This document shows positions 1 through 9,345 of a stretch of 64,000 nt of DNA, piece after piece. Every line of letters begins with the position of its first letter. The stretch's first letter is position 1. Below the pieces are notes generated by a model. It made no database searches, was not told where the DNA came from, and saw only the letters and a program-made list of their open reading frames with translations. This DNA is from CAWJKP01 sp963843465 (lineage in GTDB: Bacteria; Planctomycetota; Planctomycetia; Pirellulales; Thermoguttaceae), in contig CAWJKP010000002.1 of the NCBI GenBank assembly GCA_963843465.1, forward strand, positions 1,178,001-1,242,000. The letters are read 5' to 3'. The position numbers and the translations under genes were made by a program.

Positions 1-814
1 ACATGCCCACGGACAGGGGCACGAAAAGGTACGTGAGAAACTCCAACTGGCCGATGTGGGCCGCGGCGTGGGCCGTCGCGCCGCGGACCAGCAGGTCGGG
101 CCGCTTCTGGGCCACCAGCTCCGAGGCCGCCACCGGTCCGCCCAGCTTCCCCACCACCAAAAACAGCGTGGTCAGGCCGAGGATCACCAGCACCGTGGCG
201 TGCAGACCGTTGGCGAAGGCCAGGCTCCTCATGCCGCCGCCGAAGACATAGATCAAGACCACCAGGCAGACCACGCCGGAGCCGAGCCAGGCGGGAATGC
301 CGCCCGCGGTGGCCGCGAACCATTGGGGAAAGGTGCCGGCGGTGACTTTCTCGATCGTCGCGCCGGAACCGAGGATGTTGATCAGCACGTAGGGTATTAC
401 CAGGCCCACGAGGATTGGAAAGAGGATCATGGCCAAGGCCGGGCTCTGGAAGCGGTCGCGGAAGAACTGGATCTGCGTGCTGTAGCCGAACCGCTTGCCG
501 TGGTACCAGAGCTTCACGCCGATGAGAAAGAAGCAGGCGGAGTGGATCAGGCCGGACCAGGAGGCCATCATCCCATAGATGCCGATCCCCCGTTTCGAGG
601 CCGCCCCCGTGCTGCCGACCAGCGCGAAGGAGGTCATGGTCGTGCCGAAGATGGTCATCAGCAGCAGGAACGACCCGCAGGTGCGGCTGGCCAGGAAGTA
701 GTCGGCCGCCGTGTGCCGCCAGTGGCCGATATATCCCAAACGGCCCACCCAGAGCAGGGCCAGCAAATAGACGACGATCATCACGAAGGGCACGTAGGGC
801 AAATAGTGGGCCAC
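1..814 (-). CDS. Sodium:solute symporter family protein, 3' end outside window
   Basis: This would be an inner-membrane sodium-coupled importer of the SSS family; the substrate cannot be told. Reading down from a GTG at 814, the product begins VAHYLPYVPF and runs through at least six strongly hydrophobic segments. It includes the SSS-like stretch TMTSFALVGSTGAASKRGIG near residue 55 and continues past the window edge, so only about 270 residues are visible. The GTG start is preceded by AGGAG eight bases upstream. It lies directly downstream of a DUF3311 protein, a standard partner of these symporters. A 150-bp inverted array of AGTTAGGA-like words separates the two genes. The family call is firm; the substrate is unknown. 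Confidence 0.85.
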   Translation of the reverse strand, partial: MAHYLPYVPFVMIVVYLLALLWVGRLGYIGHWRHTAADYFLASRTCGSFLLLMTIFGTTMTSFALVGSTGAASKRGIGIYGMMASWSGLIHSACFFLIGVKLWYHGKRFGYSTQIQFFRDRFQSPALAMILFPILVGLVIPYVLINILGSGATIEKVTAGTFPQWFAATAGGIPAWLGSGVVCLVVLIYVFGGGMRSLAFANGLHATVLVILGLTTLFLVVGKLGGPVAASELVAQKRPDLLVRGATAHAAAHIGQLEFLTYLFVPLSVGM

Positions 815-837
815 GGCGGTTGCTCCTGGAAGAAGTC

Positions 838-989
838 AGAAGTTAGGAGTTAGGAGTTAGAAGAAAGGGCAGATTCCACAATTTGCGGGCGGGGCCAGCT
901 CCCTATTCACCACCCCTGACTTCTGCCTTCTAACTCCTAACTTCTAACTCCTAACTCCTGACTTCTAACTCCTAACTCCTCGACCTCCG
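838..989. repeat. Inverted array of AGTTAGGA-type words
   Basis: The left part reads as repeated aggagttagaagt words. The right part (about 924-989) is the same word on the other strand, with about 70 bases between. It supplies the C-terminal tail of the DUF3311 gene. A second, larger copy lies at 39368-39570. Confidence 0.8.
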
Positions 990-1188
990 CCGGCCAGGCG
1001 TAAAGGGCCGCCCAGCCCCAGAGCAGGCCGGCCGCAAGGGAGATCAGGACCTGGTAGCCCAACCCCACCGGCAGAAACCCGAACAGCAGCCGGCCGTCGG
1101 ACCAGAACCACCAGTCGTGGTGCAGGACCGCCAGCAGCAGGAACAGGCCCCACATGATCTTGCGGTTGCGCGAGTAGTGTTGCGACAT
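937..1188 (-). CDS. DUF3311 small membrane protein
   Basis: This is a small inner-membrane protein of about 83 residues with two hydrophobic helices (IMWGLFLLLAVLHHDWWFW and the LISLAAGLLWGWAALYAW region). DUF3311 proteins usually sit immediately before an SSS-family sodium symporter, as here, and are thought to be accessory subunits. The start at MSQHYSRN is chosen because GGAG lies eight bases upstream; a start nine codons earlier is possible. The last 13 residues (ELGVRSQELGVRS) are translation of the simple inverted array that follows the gene, so the native C-terminus has probably been extended by the repeat. Confidence 0.75.
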   Translation of the reverse strand: MSQHYSRNRKIMWGLFLLLAVLHHDWWFWSDGRLLFGFLPVGLGYQVLISLAAGLLWGWAALYAWPAEVEELGVRSQELGVRS

Positions 1189-1218
1189 GGATTTGTCTCC
1201 AAGGGATTCGGGCAACGT

Positions 1219-2760
1219 TTACGACAGGCTGGCCCCTTTGGAGTGCGGCGACTTGTCGCCGCTTTCCATGCGGACAGACGCCACATGCCGGCTAGAAAGC
1301 GGCGACAAGTCGCCGCACTCCAAAGGCCTCGCCCGGCCACCGTCGAACTCCTCAAGCTGGAAGGCCCGCTGCTGGTACAAATGGGCAAATATATTCCCTT
1401 CGTGGGGCTGGTCCCATTGGAGGACCGTCGTCGGCAGCGGACCGAGGTTCAAGCGGCCGATCCGGGGCGATGCCATCAGCTCCTGCCGGACGCCCGGGTC
1501 CTCGGTCAACGCCGTGACGACCAGGCTCGGACCAAGCGTGGCGACCAGCTCTTCCCGCGGCACTTCCAGCACGCTGACGAAGGGGAAGAGATACTCCTGG
1601 TTGGCCAGCGGGTGGTCCGCGTCGCGGCAGTAGATCACCGTGGGCAGCAGGTAGACGCCGCCTTGGAACTCGGCCAGCCGCGCCGGGCCGCGGAAGCGGG
1701 CCGTAAGGTCCTCGGCCCCGCCCTGGCTCAAGGCCCGCCCGATGGCCGCGTCGATTCCTCGCGCCACGTCGCCGTCGGGGAAGGCCGCCAGCAGGGCCTC
1801 GTCGTCCTCGCGGGGCCGCGGGACAATCGCCGCAAGCCGTTGGGCCAGAGCCGTCGCTAGTTCCAACCCTTCGGACGTGGTGCGGATGCTGGAAGCATTG
1901 ATGCACGACCGTCCGCCGTTGCCGGCCACCGAGGCGACCAGCAGGTCGAGGAAGCCTGTCCAATCGCCGGCCCTGTCGGGCCCCAAGACGATCTTGCTGT
2001 AACCGGGGCCGTGGATCTCGATCCGCGGGTCGTCCCGCCAAGGGCGGACGGTGGCCCCGGAACCGAAGAGCATCGCGGCGCCGCACTTCCTCAGGATTAC
2101 GCCGGCCCCGTCGTGCCCCGAGGGGTAAAACCCCAAGCCCGACTCGGGCAGCCCGGCGGCACGGAGCGCTTCGAGGACCCGCAGCGGCGTCCAGGGCTCC
2201 CGCTGACCGGGCTTCAGCGCCACGGGGATCTTCAAGGCGATTACCGGCAGCCAGAGGGCGTGGACGCCCGGCGAGTTGGCCGGCAACACCGCGCCGAACC
2301 GCCGGGCCTTGGCGACGTAGCTGACCACGTGGCCGTCGCGGCGTCCGTGCCCGGCATCCAGCGCGGCCAGCTCCAGGCCGCCGGTCAGCCCGTCGAGAAT
2401 CCCCGCCATGCCGGTCAGTGCGGCCGCAATCTTGCTCATGTTCTGCCGGCAGAGGGCATGTGGCAGGCCCGTGGTGGCCGACTGCAAGGCCACGAACTGC
2501 TCGGGCGATTGCGGGGCCTCGCCGGCGGGCAGGTCGGCCCGCAGGAACAGTCCGGCCGCCGCGCGGAGCCGCCGGAGAATGTCGTCCATCGAAAGGGGCT
2601 GCCAGGGGCTCCAGGCGTCGGCCAACAGGTCGCGGGAGATCAGGCCCGGATTGGCCTGGCTCACCCGGGCGACCGGCTCGCCGGTGGCGTAGTCGCAAAG
2701 CGTCAGCGTCTCCTTGCTGAGGTACGGCCGGCCGGCGCGGAGGATGGGGACGTCGATCAT
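1219..2760 (-). CDS. Aldehyde dehydrogenase / acyl-CoA reductase-like protein
   Basis: This 513-residue protein has an aldehyde dehydrogenase fold. The catalytic cysteine is C286 in GNGGRSCINAS, and a nucleotide-binding region lies around 155-190 (AVLPANSPGVHALWLPVIAL). The ATG follows the stop of the adenylating enzyme gene (2762-3874) after one base, so the two are translationally coupled. This pairing resembles LuxE/LuxC-type systems, in which an activated carboxylate is passed to a reductase to make an aldehyde. By inference it reduces the acyl or aroyl product of this cluster. The last 35 or so residues (from ARPLECGDLSPL) come from a palindromic repeat at 1235-1326 and are not part of the family fold. 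The fold assignment is solid; the substrate and direction are not known. Confidence 0.8.
   Translation of the reverse strand: MIDVPILRAGRPYLSKETLTLCDYATGEPVARVSQANPGLISRDLLADAWSPWQPLSMDDILRRLRAAAGLFLRADLPAGEAPQSPEQFVALQSATTGLPHALCRQNMSKIAAALTGMAGILDGLTGGLELAALDAGHGRRDGHVVSYVAKARRFGAVLPANSPGVHALWLPVIALKIPVALKPGQREPWTPLRVLEALRAAGLPESGLGFYPSGHDGAGVILRKCGAAMLFGSGATVRPWRDDPRIEIHGPGYSKIVLGPDRAGDWTGFLDLLVASVAGNGGRSCINASSIRTTSEGLELATALAQRLAAIVPRPREDDEALLAAFPDGDVARGIDAAIGRALSQGGAEDLTARFRGPARLAEFQGGVYLLPTVIYCRDADHPLANQEYLFPFVSVLEVPREELVATLGPSLVVTALTEDPGVRQELMASPRIGRLNLGPLPTTVLQWDQPHEGNIFAHLYQQRAFQLEEFDGGRARPLECGDLSPLSSRHVASVRMESGDKSPHSKGASLS
1235..1326. repeat. Perfect 32-bp inverted repeat (family A)
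   Basis: Arms 1235-1266 and 1295-1326 are exact reverse complements with a 28-base loop. Each arm contains a smaller palindrome, gcggcgacttgtcgccgc. The element lies inside the 3' end of the aldehyde dehydrogenase-like gene and encodes its tail. Confidence 0.95.
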
Positions 2761-2761
2761 A

Positions 2762-3874
2762 TCAGTAGACGCCCTCGACCACGTTGACTTCCATCTTGCG
2801 GAAGGGGCGGACGTCGCCTACGCCGTCCCAGGGATAGCGCGGGATGGGCGGCGTGCGGATGGCCTCATCCCGTTCGAGGAACCCCGGCACGAAGAACTCC
2901 TTGGTCAGCGTGGTGAGCTTCACGCGGCCCCAGGCGCCGTAGGCCACGAGGCGGTCGGGGCGGTCCGGATCGACCACCTGGAGCACGGCCCGGGGCTGCG
3001 GCGCATGGTAGATCACCTGGTAGTCGTCGGCCGGATCGAAGGGCTTGTGACAGGCCAGGCCCATCAGCGTGTTGCCGTAGGTGGGGGCGAAGTCGGCCCC
3101 TTCCAGCAGCTCCTCCCGGGCGAAACGATGGAACTGCCGGGTCATCTCCGTCCCGCCGCAGAAGACGCCGCGGATGCCGACTTTCGCTAGCGACACTTTC
3201 TCGCAGAGGGCCTCCAAAAGCTTGGGCGTGGTGAACATGCAGCGGATGTCGTGGTTGGCCCGCAGGATCGTCAGGGCCTGCTGGATCACGTGCTCCTTGT
3301 ACTCCTCGACGATCGCCGTCTGGCCCTGCTTGATCAGCCGGATCACCCACCGCGGATCAAGGTCCACGCAAAAAGCGATGCCGCCCCGCACCTGGGCCAG
3401 GTGCTCGACGGCCAGCCGCAGCCGCCGGGGGCCGGAAGGGCCCAGCATCAGCCAGTTGGCCCCGCGGGGAAATCCCTCGTCGCTGAGCGTCTGGCTGAAC
3501 ATCGTGTAATCGGTGCGGAAGTCGTCGATGTTGATACGGCTCTTGGGGATGCCCGTGCTCCCGCCGGTCTCGAAGACATAGATCGGCCGGTCGGCGAAGG
3601 CCCGGGGCACCCAGCGGCGGACCGGCCCGCCGCGGAGCCACTCGTCCTGAAAGTCGCCCAGCCGCGGCAGGTCGTCGAAGCCGGCGATCTCGCGACGGGG
3701 GTCCCAGTCCAGCCGCGCGGCGAAGTCCAGCCAGAAGGGCGTGCCGGTCTGCGGGTCGAAGTGCCAGGCGACCACCTCGCGGACCCAGGCGTCCAGCCGC
3801 GCGCGGGCCTCGGCGATGCAGGATTCCAGGTCGACGCCCGGCGAAGCGTGGGTTGGTTCAATGGCGAGGCTCAT
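2762..3874 (-). CDS. AMP-binding acyl/aroyl adenylating enzyme (LuxE / phenylacetate-CoA ligase-like)
   Basis: This 370-residue protein carries the adenylate-forming P-loop motif FETGGSTGIPKSR at residues 101-113. A later YGNTLMG segment matches the aromatic/TG loop of AMP-forming enzymes. It should activate a carboxylate with ATP for transfer to a thiol. The length and the downstream reductase partner suit a LuxE-like acyl-protein synthetase better than a full-length CoA ligase. The start at MSLAIEPTH is supported by GAGGATG upstream. A longer reading from 3946 would begin inside a palindromic repeat and is rejected. Second in the chain with the reductase at 1219-2760, and part of the minus-strand aromatic cluster. 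Confidence 0.78.
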   Translation of the reverse strand: MSLAIEPTHASPGVDLESCIAEARARLDAWVREVVAWHFDPQTGTPFWLDFAARLDWDPRREIAGFDDLPRLGDFQDEWLRGGPVRRWVPRAFADRPIYVFETGGSTGIPKSRINIDDFRTDYTMFSQTLSDEGFPRGANWLMLGPSGPRRLRLAVEHLAQVRGGIAFCVDLDPRWVIRLIKQGQTAIVEEYKEHVIQQALTILRANHDIRCMFTTPKLLEALCEKVSLAKVGIRGVFCGGTEMTRQFHRFAREELLEGADFAPTYGNTLMGLACHKPFDPADDYQVIYHAPQPRAVLQVVDPDRPDRLVAYGAWGRVKLTTLTKEFFVPGFLERDEAIRTPPIPRYPWDGVGDVRPFRKMEVNVVEGVY

Positions 3875-3903
3875 CAAAATCATCCTCGATTCGTGGACGA
3901 CTC

Positions 3904-4001
3904 GTAGGGTGGGACAAGCTCGCGCAAGCGAGCGCCGGCCCACCAATCCTGCCGGCTCGTGGTGGGCCGGCGGCCGCCACGGCGGCCTTGTCCCACCCTA
4001 C
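3904..4001. repeat. 98-bp inverted repeat (family B, copy 1)
   Basis: The outer arms gtagggtgggacaag and cttgtcccaccctac are exact inverted copies. Inner segments pair partly (gccggcccacc with ggtgggccggc). Copies at 7915-8012 (also 98 bp) and 42481-42583 share the ends and vary in the interior. Confidence 0.92.
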
Positions 4002-4003
4002 GG

Positions 4004-5468
4004 TCAATTCACCTTCGTGGGATCGCACGCGGCTCCTTCCTGGATGGCATAGAGCCGTTCCTTGTTGGCGATAAACAGCGCGCCGTTGGCCGCGACGGGC
4101 GTGGTATAGACCGAGCTGCCCATGTTGACCTTGTTGAGAATGGTCTTCTCGCGGCCGGCCTGGAAGATGGTAACGTTGCCGTCTTCGTCGCCCTGGTAGA
4201 CCTTGCCGTCGACGTAGGAGGGCGAGCTCCAGACGGCGGAACCGAGGTCGTGCTGCCAGAGGACCTTGCCGGTTTCCGGATCGATGGCGCGGAAAATACC
4301 CGAGAGGTCGCAGTGGTAGAGCACGCCGTCGTGGATCGCCACGGTGCTCAGGGAGCGGTTGACTTCGGTATTGTGCCAGACGGCCCCGGTCTTGGTGATG
4401 TCGCCGCGCCGCGTGGCGTCGATGGCATAGAGGTGTCCGGGGCCTTCGCCGTGCTCGGGGTCCTGGCCCATGGAGAAGTAGACCTTGTCATGCCAGATCA
4501 CCGGGGTGGCGATGATCTCGTTCTTGGTGCCCAGGCCGCCGAGCTTGTAGACGGAGCCTGGCGGATTGGCCTGGAAGGACCAGAGCAGGTCGCCGGAGTT
4601 GGGCGTGAAGGCGTAGAGCCGGCCGTCGCCGCCGGCGAAGATCACCTGGTCCTGGCCCGCGATCCGGCCCACCGTGGGGCTGGACCACTGGCCGTGCATG
4701 ATGTGCGCGCCCGGGTTGTTGCGGTCCCAAACCACCTCGCCCGTGTGCTTGTTGGCGGCCACGAAGTCCGGCGCTTCGGGGGCGGGAATTACGATGTGGC
4801 TCTCGTCCACGCCGTTGCCGGTGATTACGAAGACCAGGTCGCCCCAGATCACCGGCGAGCTGGCCGACATGTTGTGGGGGTGAACGCCCAGCTCTCGGAT
4901 CATGTCCAGCTTCCAGATCACGTCGCCGTCGTTGGGACCGGTGTAGGTCTCCGCGGTGTAGGGGCCGTGGTTCTTGCGGTCGTGGAAGCCTTCCGTGTCG
5001 GCGCAGACGCAGCTCGCAGCGGTTGCTGACGTAATAGACCCGCTTGCCCTCGACGCAGGCCGACGAGCAAATGCCCTGGCGGGGCCAGTCGTTGACGCGT
5101 CCGGCGGCCAGCTTATCGTGGGTCATCTGCCAGAGGAACTTCCCGTCGGACGCGCGGAAGCAAAGCTCGACGCCCTTGTCGCCTTTGGCCTTGGGCTGCC
5201 GCCCGGCGGAGTTGTTGGTGCCCACGAAGACCTTGCCGTCGGCGACCGTGGGGCAGCCGTAGGACTGCGAGCCGAGCTGGGCGATCCACTTGATGTTCTT
5301 GCCCGTCTTCACGTCCCAGGAAACGGGGATTTGCTTCTCCCAGGTGTTGACCATGTTCCGCTGCGGGCTGCCGCCCCACATCGGCCAGTCGGCCGCCCCG
5401 GCCGCCGCCGGGATGGCGAGGCAAAAAGCCATGCATACTGCCGCGTGCCACAATGCACCGCTCGTCAT
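4004..5468 (-). CDS. Secreted PQQ-like beta-propeller protein, frameshifted
   Basis: This is a secreted protein of about 487 residues with repeated propeller blades. Its signal peptide is MTSGALWHAAVCMAFCLAIPAAAGA, followed by ADWPMWGG, the usual start of planctomycete PQQ-like repeat proteins. The upstream frame holds blades up to YYVSNRCEL. The rest (from VCADTEGFHDRKNHGPYT to the end at CDPTKVN) is in another frame. Ignoring one G at 5009 joins them as NRCEL-VCADTEG, as expected for the family, so a single-base error is likely. These proteins usually act in the periplasm; whether this one binds PQQ is unknown. It follows a second propeller gene at 5557-7893. Confidence 0.8.
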
Positions 5469-5488
5469 GTTATAGGCTCCACAATTTC

Positions 5489-5550
5489 GTACTCCTCACG
5501 CTCCGCGTGAGGCGGAACCGACAGAACCTCACGCGGAGCGTGAGGAGTAC
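5489..5550. repeat. 62-bp inverted repeat (family C, copy 1)
   Basis: Arms gtactcctcacgctccgcgt and acgcggagcgtgaggagtac pair perfectly around a short loop. It fills the gap between the two propeller genes. A second copy is at 31489-31541. Confidence 0.95.
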
Positions 5551-5556
5551 ATTTCT

Positions 5557-7893
5557 TCACTTACGCTCCACAACGCCGGCGTGGCCGCCGGGGCTAACGC
5601 TCCTGTAATGCGGCGGACGATAGATTTTCACGTTGTCGTAGTACAAGGGGACCGGCTTCGAGTTGTCGTAGGTCCCCGAGTTGGCGTAAATCCCCGCGGA
5701 GCCCTCGCGATTGGGCTGGGGATCGACCGCCTCGATGGTCCAGGCGGCCGGCTCGGGCTCACCGCGGGGCCAGGCCTTCGCGTACAACCGCGCGTCGTCG
5801 CCGACCAGGTCGACTTGGAACTTCAAGTGATACCAGCGGCCGGCGTCCCAGGGGAAATCGACCTTCTTCTCGAACCGCGGCGCGGGGATCCACGACATGA
5901 CCCGCATCTTCTGCCCGCTTTCGAAAAGCTCCAGGTCGTAGCGGTCGTTGATCAGCCCCACGTCGCTGCGGTGGCGGCCCTGCTTGGTGCCCAGCACGTC
6001 GGCCTCGACCACGTAGCCGGGCGCTAGCGGCGGGGTGATGAAGACGTGCGAGCGGTTGAAGATCGGACCGCGGTCGTCGGAGAGCTTCTTGAGCACCTTC
6101 GAGCCGTCGAGGGTCTCGATCACGTGCTTGGCCTTGGAGACGCCGATCCACCAGCCGATCACGTCGCCGTCCTTGTAGGACTCGAAGTCCTCGGCGATGG
6201 GCAGCGCCGGCACGATCCGCACCCGGGCCTCGCCGCCGAGCGAGCCGCTTCGGGCGGTGACCAGGCCGATCGCCCCCTTGGCCCCCGCCATAAACTCGGC
6301 GCGCACTCCCGCATTGTCGGTAGCACGGGCATTCTTGCCCGTGTTTTCCCGTCCCACGGGCAGGAATGCCCGTGCTTCAGGGCGGATCGTGCTGCCCTTG
6401 CCGGAGAACGCCCATTGGGCCTCGACCGGCCCGATCTTCCGCCCGTGCCGGTCGTAGGTGATGGCCTCAAATTGCACGCTCCGGCCCGGCTCGAGGAGCA
6501 CCTCGGCCGGGCGGACCAGGAGCGTCGCGGCGACGGCTTCGACGGGCGATTCCTCCGGCAGCGGCGGCACGGCGACGGGCCGCGGCCCGGGGTCCTTGCC
6601 CAGGCAGAACATGTCGGTCGTGTCGGTGAAGACCACGCGGCCCTCGGAGACCGATGGCGAGCCGAACAGCTCCAGGTTGCCTTCGCGTCCGCCTTTTCCC
6701 AACTCGAACGACATCGAGTCCAGGCGGCGGCATCGGCTGCCCAGGTCTTCGAGGATCTCGAAGGTGCCGTTGGCGGTCGTGAGGTAGATCTTGCCGTCGC
6801 CCCAGACGGGCGAGCCCTTGCCGACCCGTCCGGCGACAAACTTCCAGATCGGCTTGCCGCTTTGGGCGTCGAAGCACCGCAGGATGCCGTTGTTGCACAT
6901 CACGTACAGCCGGCCGGCGTGCAGCAGGGGCGAGGCGTAGCCGGCGTCGATGCCCTCGGCCCGCCAGATCTCGCCGGTCTTGGTGATGTCGCCCGTGCCG
7001 CGCCCGTCGATCGCCACCACGCGGCCCATCTCCGTGGAGTCGATGTTCTCCTCGCTGTGCGAGGCGTAGACCTTGTAGCCGTCGACGACCACCGAGGCGT
7101 TGATCCCCTGCTGGCTGAGCTGGAAGCCCCAGACCTTCTCGCCGGTGCGGGCCTTGATGGCGTAGATCCCGCCGTCGGCGTTGCCGCCGATGAGCAATCG
7201 CTGGCCGTTGATCACGGCCACGACGGGGGTCGAGTAGGTGGTGTCCTGCGGCGCTTTGCCGGGCGTCGACCACCAGAGGATCTCGCCCGTCCGCTTGTCC
7301 ATCGCCAGGTAGCGGTGGGCGCCGGGGGCGTGGGAGCCGAAGCTGGAGTTGACGAAGCTGATGATCACCCGGTCCTCATCGATGATCGGCGTGTTGGTCC
7401 GCCCGCCGAAACCGGAGAGCCGGCTGTACAGCTCGGTGAGCGACTTGGACCAGAGCAGCTTGCCGTCGCGGTTGAAGCAGAGGAACATGCCCTCCACGCC
7501 GTGGGCGTAGACGTTGCCGGTTTCCGGGTCGACGGCCACGTTGGCCCAGCCCACGCGGGTGTCGGGGATGTCGGTGTGAAAGACGTTGAAGCGGTACTCC
7601 CAGAGCGTCTTGCCGTTGGCCAGGTCCACGGCGAAGACCCGGTCCTGCTCCATGACACCTTCGCCCGCCAGGTCGATGCCATAGACGCGTCCAGCGAAGA
7701 TCGCCGGGGCCGATCGGCCGCCGAAGTGGGCCCGCCAGAGCAACTGTTTCGTCGAGTCGGGAAGCCCCTTCTCCAGCGACACGCCGTTTTGCGACGGCCC
7801 CCGCCAGCTCGGCCAGTCGCCGCCGCGGGCCCCCGACGCCAAGACCAAAAGCGCCGTGATCGTCGGGGTTATTCGTCGGTCAATCCTCACCAT
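5557..7893 (-). CDS. Secreted PQQ-like beta-propeller protein with C-terminal lectin-like region
   Basis: This 778-residue secreted protein begins with a signal peptide (MVRIDRRITPTITALLVLAS) and GGDWPSWRGPSQNG. An eight-bladed-type propeller of repeated GxxYAxDxxTGExxW blades covers roughly residues 30-430. From about 560 onward there is a beta-rich region (DFESYKDGDVIGWW, later KFQVDLVGDDARLYAK) resembling a concanavalin/laminin-like sandwich, which often binds glycans. A palindromic repeat is inserted in frame at 6322-6376, giving the odd segment ARAFLPVGRENTGKNARA between the two parts. The last residues, SPGGHAG, come from another repeat fragment. Its position inside the aromatic cluster may be incidental. 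Confidence 0.85.
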   Translation of the reverse strand: MVRIDRRITPTITALLVLASGARGGDWPSWRGPSQNGVSLEKGLPDSTKQLLWRAHFGGRSAPAIFAGRVYGIDLAGEGVMEQDRVFAVDLANGKTLWEYRFNVFHTDIPDTRVGWANVAVDPETGNVYAHGVEGMFLCFNRDGKLLWSKSLTELYSRLSGFGGRTNTPIIDEDRVIISFVNSSFGSHAPGAHRYLAMDKRTGEILWWSTPGKAPQDTTYSTPVVAVINGQRLLIGGNADGGIYAIKARTGEKVWGFQLSQQGINASVVVDGYKVYASHSEENIDSTEMGRVVAIDGRGTGDITKTGEIWRAEGIDAGYASPLLHAGRLYVMCNNGILRCFDAQSGKPIWKFVAGRVGKGSPVWGDGKIYLTTANGTFEILEDLGSRCRRLDSMSFELGKGGREGNLELFGSPSVSEGRVVFTDTTDMFCLGKDPGPRPVAVPPLPEESPVEAVAATLLVRPAEVLLEPGRSVQFEAITYDRHGRKIGPVEAQWAFSGKGSTIRPEARAFLPVGRENTGKNARATDNAGVRAEFMAGAKGAIGLVTARSGSLGGEARVRIVPALPIAEDFESYKDGDVIGWWIGVSKAKHVIETLDGSKVLKKLSDDRGPIFNRSHVFITPPLAPGYVVEADVLGTKQGRHRSDVGLINDRYDLELFESGQKMRVMSWIPAPRFEKKVDFPWDAGRWYHLKFQVDLVGDDARLYAKAWPRGEPEPAAWTIEAVDPQPNREGSAGIYANSGTYDNSKPVPLYYDNVKIYRPPHYRSVSPGGHAGVVERK
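6322..6376. repeat. Inverted repeat inside a coding region (family I)
   Basis: Arms agcacgggcattcttgcccg and cgggcaggaatgcccgtgct pair with one mismatch. The element sits in frame within the propeller gene, between its propeller and its C-terminal sandwich. Confidence 0.9.
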
Positions 7894-7914
7894 CGGCTAC
7901 CTCTTGAGGAAATC

Positions 7915-8012
7915 GTAGGGTGGGACCAGGCCGCCTTGGCGGCCGCCGGCCCACCAGAACCACGCAGGGTTGGTGGGCCGGCGTTCGCTTTGGCGAGCTT
8001 GTCCCACCCTAC
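7915..8012. repeat. 98-bp inverted repeat (family B, copy 2)
   Basis: Same ends as 3904-4001 (gtagggtggg / cccaccctac) and the same length. The inner sequence is rearranged: the gccgccttggcggcc block is on the left here and on the right in copy 1. It lies between the propeller gene and the CoA-ligase-like gene. Confidence 0.92.
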
Positions 8013-8051
8013 CAACCACTGACCAGGAATTGTACGCGCAAACGTGCGGAG

Positions 8052-9345
8052 TCAAGGTCTCCCCCTGATAAGGATTCGCCGGGCCTTCATCTCGAACCGC
8101 GGAAGCGTGCCGGGCGGACAGAGACTCACCGGCACGCGGAGATGGAACAGGCTGCGAAATCGCGACTCGATCTGCCGGACCAGGCCCTCGCGGTCGCCGC
8201 ACTCGGCCGACGGCTCCACCCGCAATCGCACCTCGGCCATCACGCCCTCGTTGTCCAGCTCCACCTGGTACTCGGCCACCGCGGGGATCGACCGCAGGAC
8301 CTCGTCGATCGCCGTGGGGTAGACATTGACGCCGCGGACCAGCAGCATGTCGTCCGTCCGCCCCAGGATTCCTCCCCGCAGCGCCAGTTGGCAGACGCCC
8401 TGCTCGCCGGCCGCCTCCAGGTCCTCCCGCACCAGGTCGCCCGTGCGGTAGCGAAGCAGCGGAGAGCCGAGGCGGCCGAGCGTGGTGAGCACCAGCTCGC
8501 CCGGCTCGCCGCGGACCACCGGCTGCCCGCTCCGGGGATCAACGATCTCCGCCAGGAAAGAGTCCTCCATGACCACGAGCGTTCCGGGCCGGCCGGGACA
8601 CTGGTAGCTGACCGGGCCGACCTCGGTCATGCCGTGCTGGTCGAACAGCGCGGCGTGCGGCCAGAGCGACTCGATTCTCCGCCGCATCGCGGGGACGCTC
8701 CCGCCCGGCTCGCCGGCGACGATGATCGATCGCACGGACAGTGGCTCCAGGTCGATCTTCTCCGCCCGCGCCACGTCCGCCAGCCGCAAGACATAGGTGG
8801 GCGTCGCCAGCAATACGTCGGCCCGATGGTCGCGGATCGCCTCCAACCGCGCGAGGCTGCTCAGACCGCCGCCGGGAATCGCGCGGCATCCCCACTGGCA
8901 GGCCGCCTCGAAGGCCGTCCAGAAACCCAGAAACGGCCCAAAGGAGAAGGCGAAGTAGAGACAGTCGCGGGGCGTCACCCCCGCCGCCCGGTAGACCTGC
9001 TTCCAGTTGTCGAGCATCCCCTGCCAGCTTTCCGCGGTGTCCAGCCAGCGGATCGGCATGGCGGTGCTGGCGCTGGTCTGGTTGAAGCGGCTGTACTCGG
9101 CCAACGGGTAGGTGAGGTTGGTGCCGTAGGGCGGGTGACGTTTTTGATCCGCGACAATCGCTTCCTTGCATGTGAAGGGCATCTTGCGGAAGAACTCGTC
9201 GAGATCCTTCACCCCATCGGCCAGCCCCGCCTGCCGGAGGATCGGCGCATAAAACGGATTGCCCGCCACCGCCGACAACAGCCGCCCCAGCGCCCGAAGC
9301 TGATGCGCGGATCGCCTCGCGATTGGCAAAACCCTGGCAGATCAT
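8052..9345 (-). CDS. Phenylacetate-CoA ligase-like enzyme, N-terminal frameshift
   Basis: This adenylate-forming enzyme of about 430 residues belongs to the phenylacetate-CoA ligase branch. Visible motifs are FNQTSASTAMPIRW in place of the usual P-loop, FDQHGMTEVGPVSYQ, RTGDLV and GRTDDMLLVRGVNVYP. It should activate an aromatic acid with ATP, plausibly the hydroxybenzoate made by the chorismate lyase of this cluster. The main frame has only a TTG start at 9329 with no ribosome site. The upstream exporter gene stops in an ATGA overlap whose ATG (9345) opens MICQGFANREAIRA, and this leads into HQLRALGRLL if a one-base shift near 9300 is assumed. The true start is therefore probably 9345. Confidence 0.75.

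Noticed and set aside
3875..3946. A longer N-terminus for the adenylating enzyme
   Set aside because: The extra residues (MVGRRSLARACPTL) are translated from the family B palindrome, and a good ribosome site lies before the ATG at 3874.
6046..8022. A 658-codon open frame on the plus strand
   Set aside because: Antisense of the PQQ-propeller gene, with shadow-type composition.
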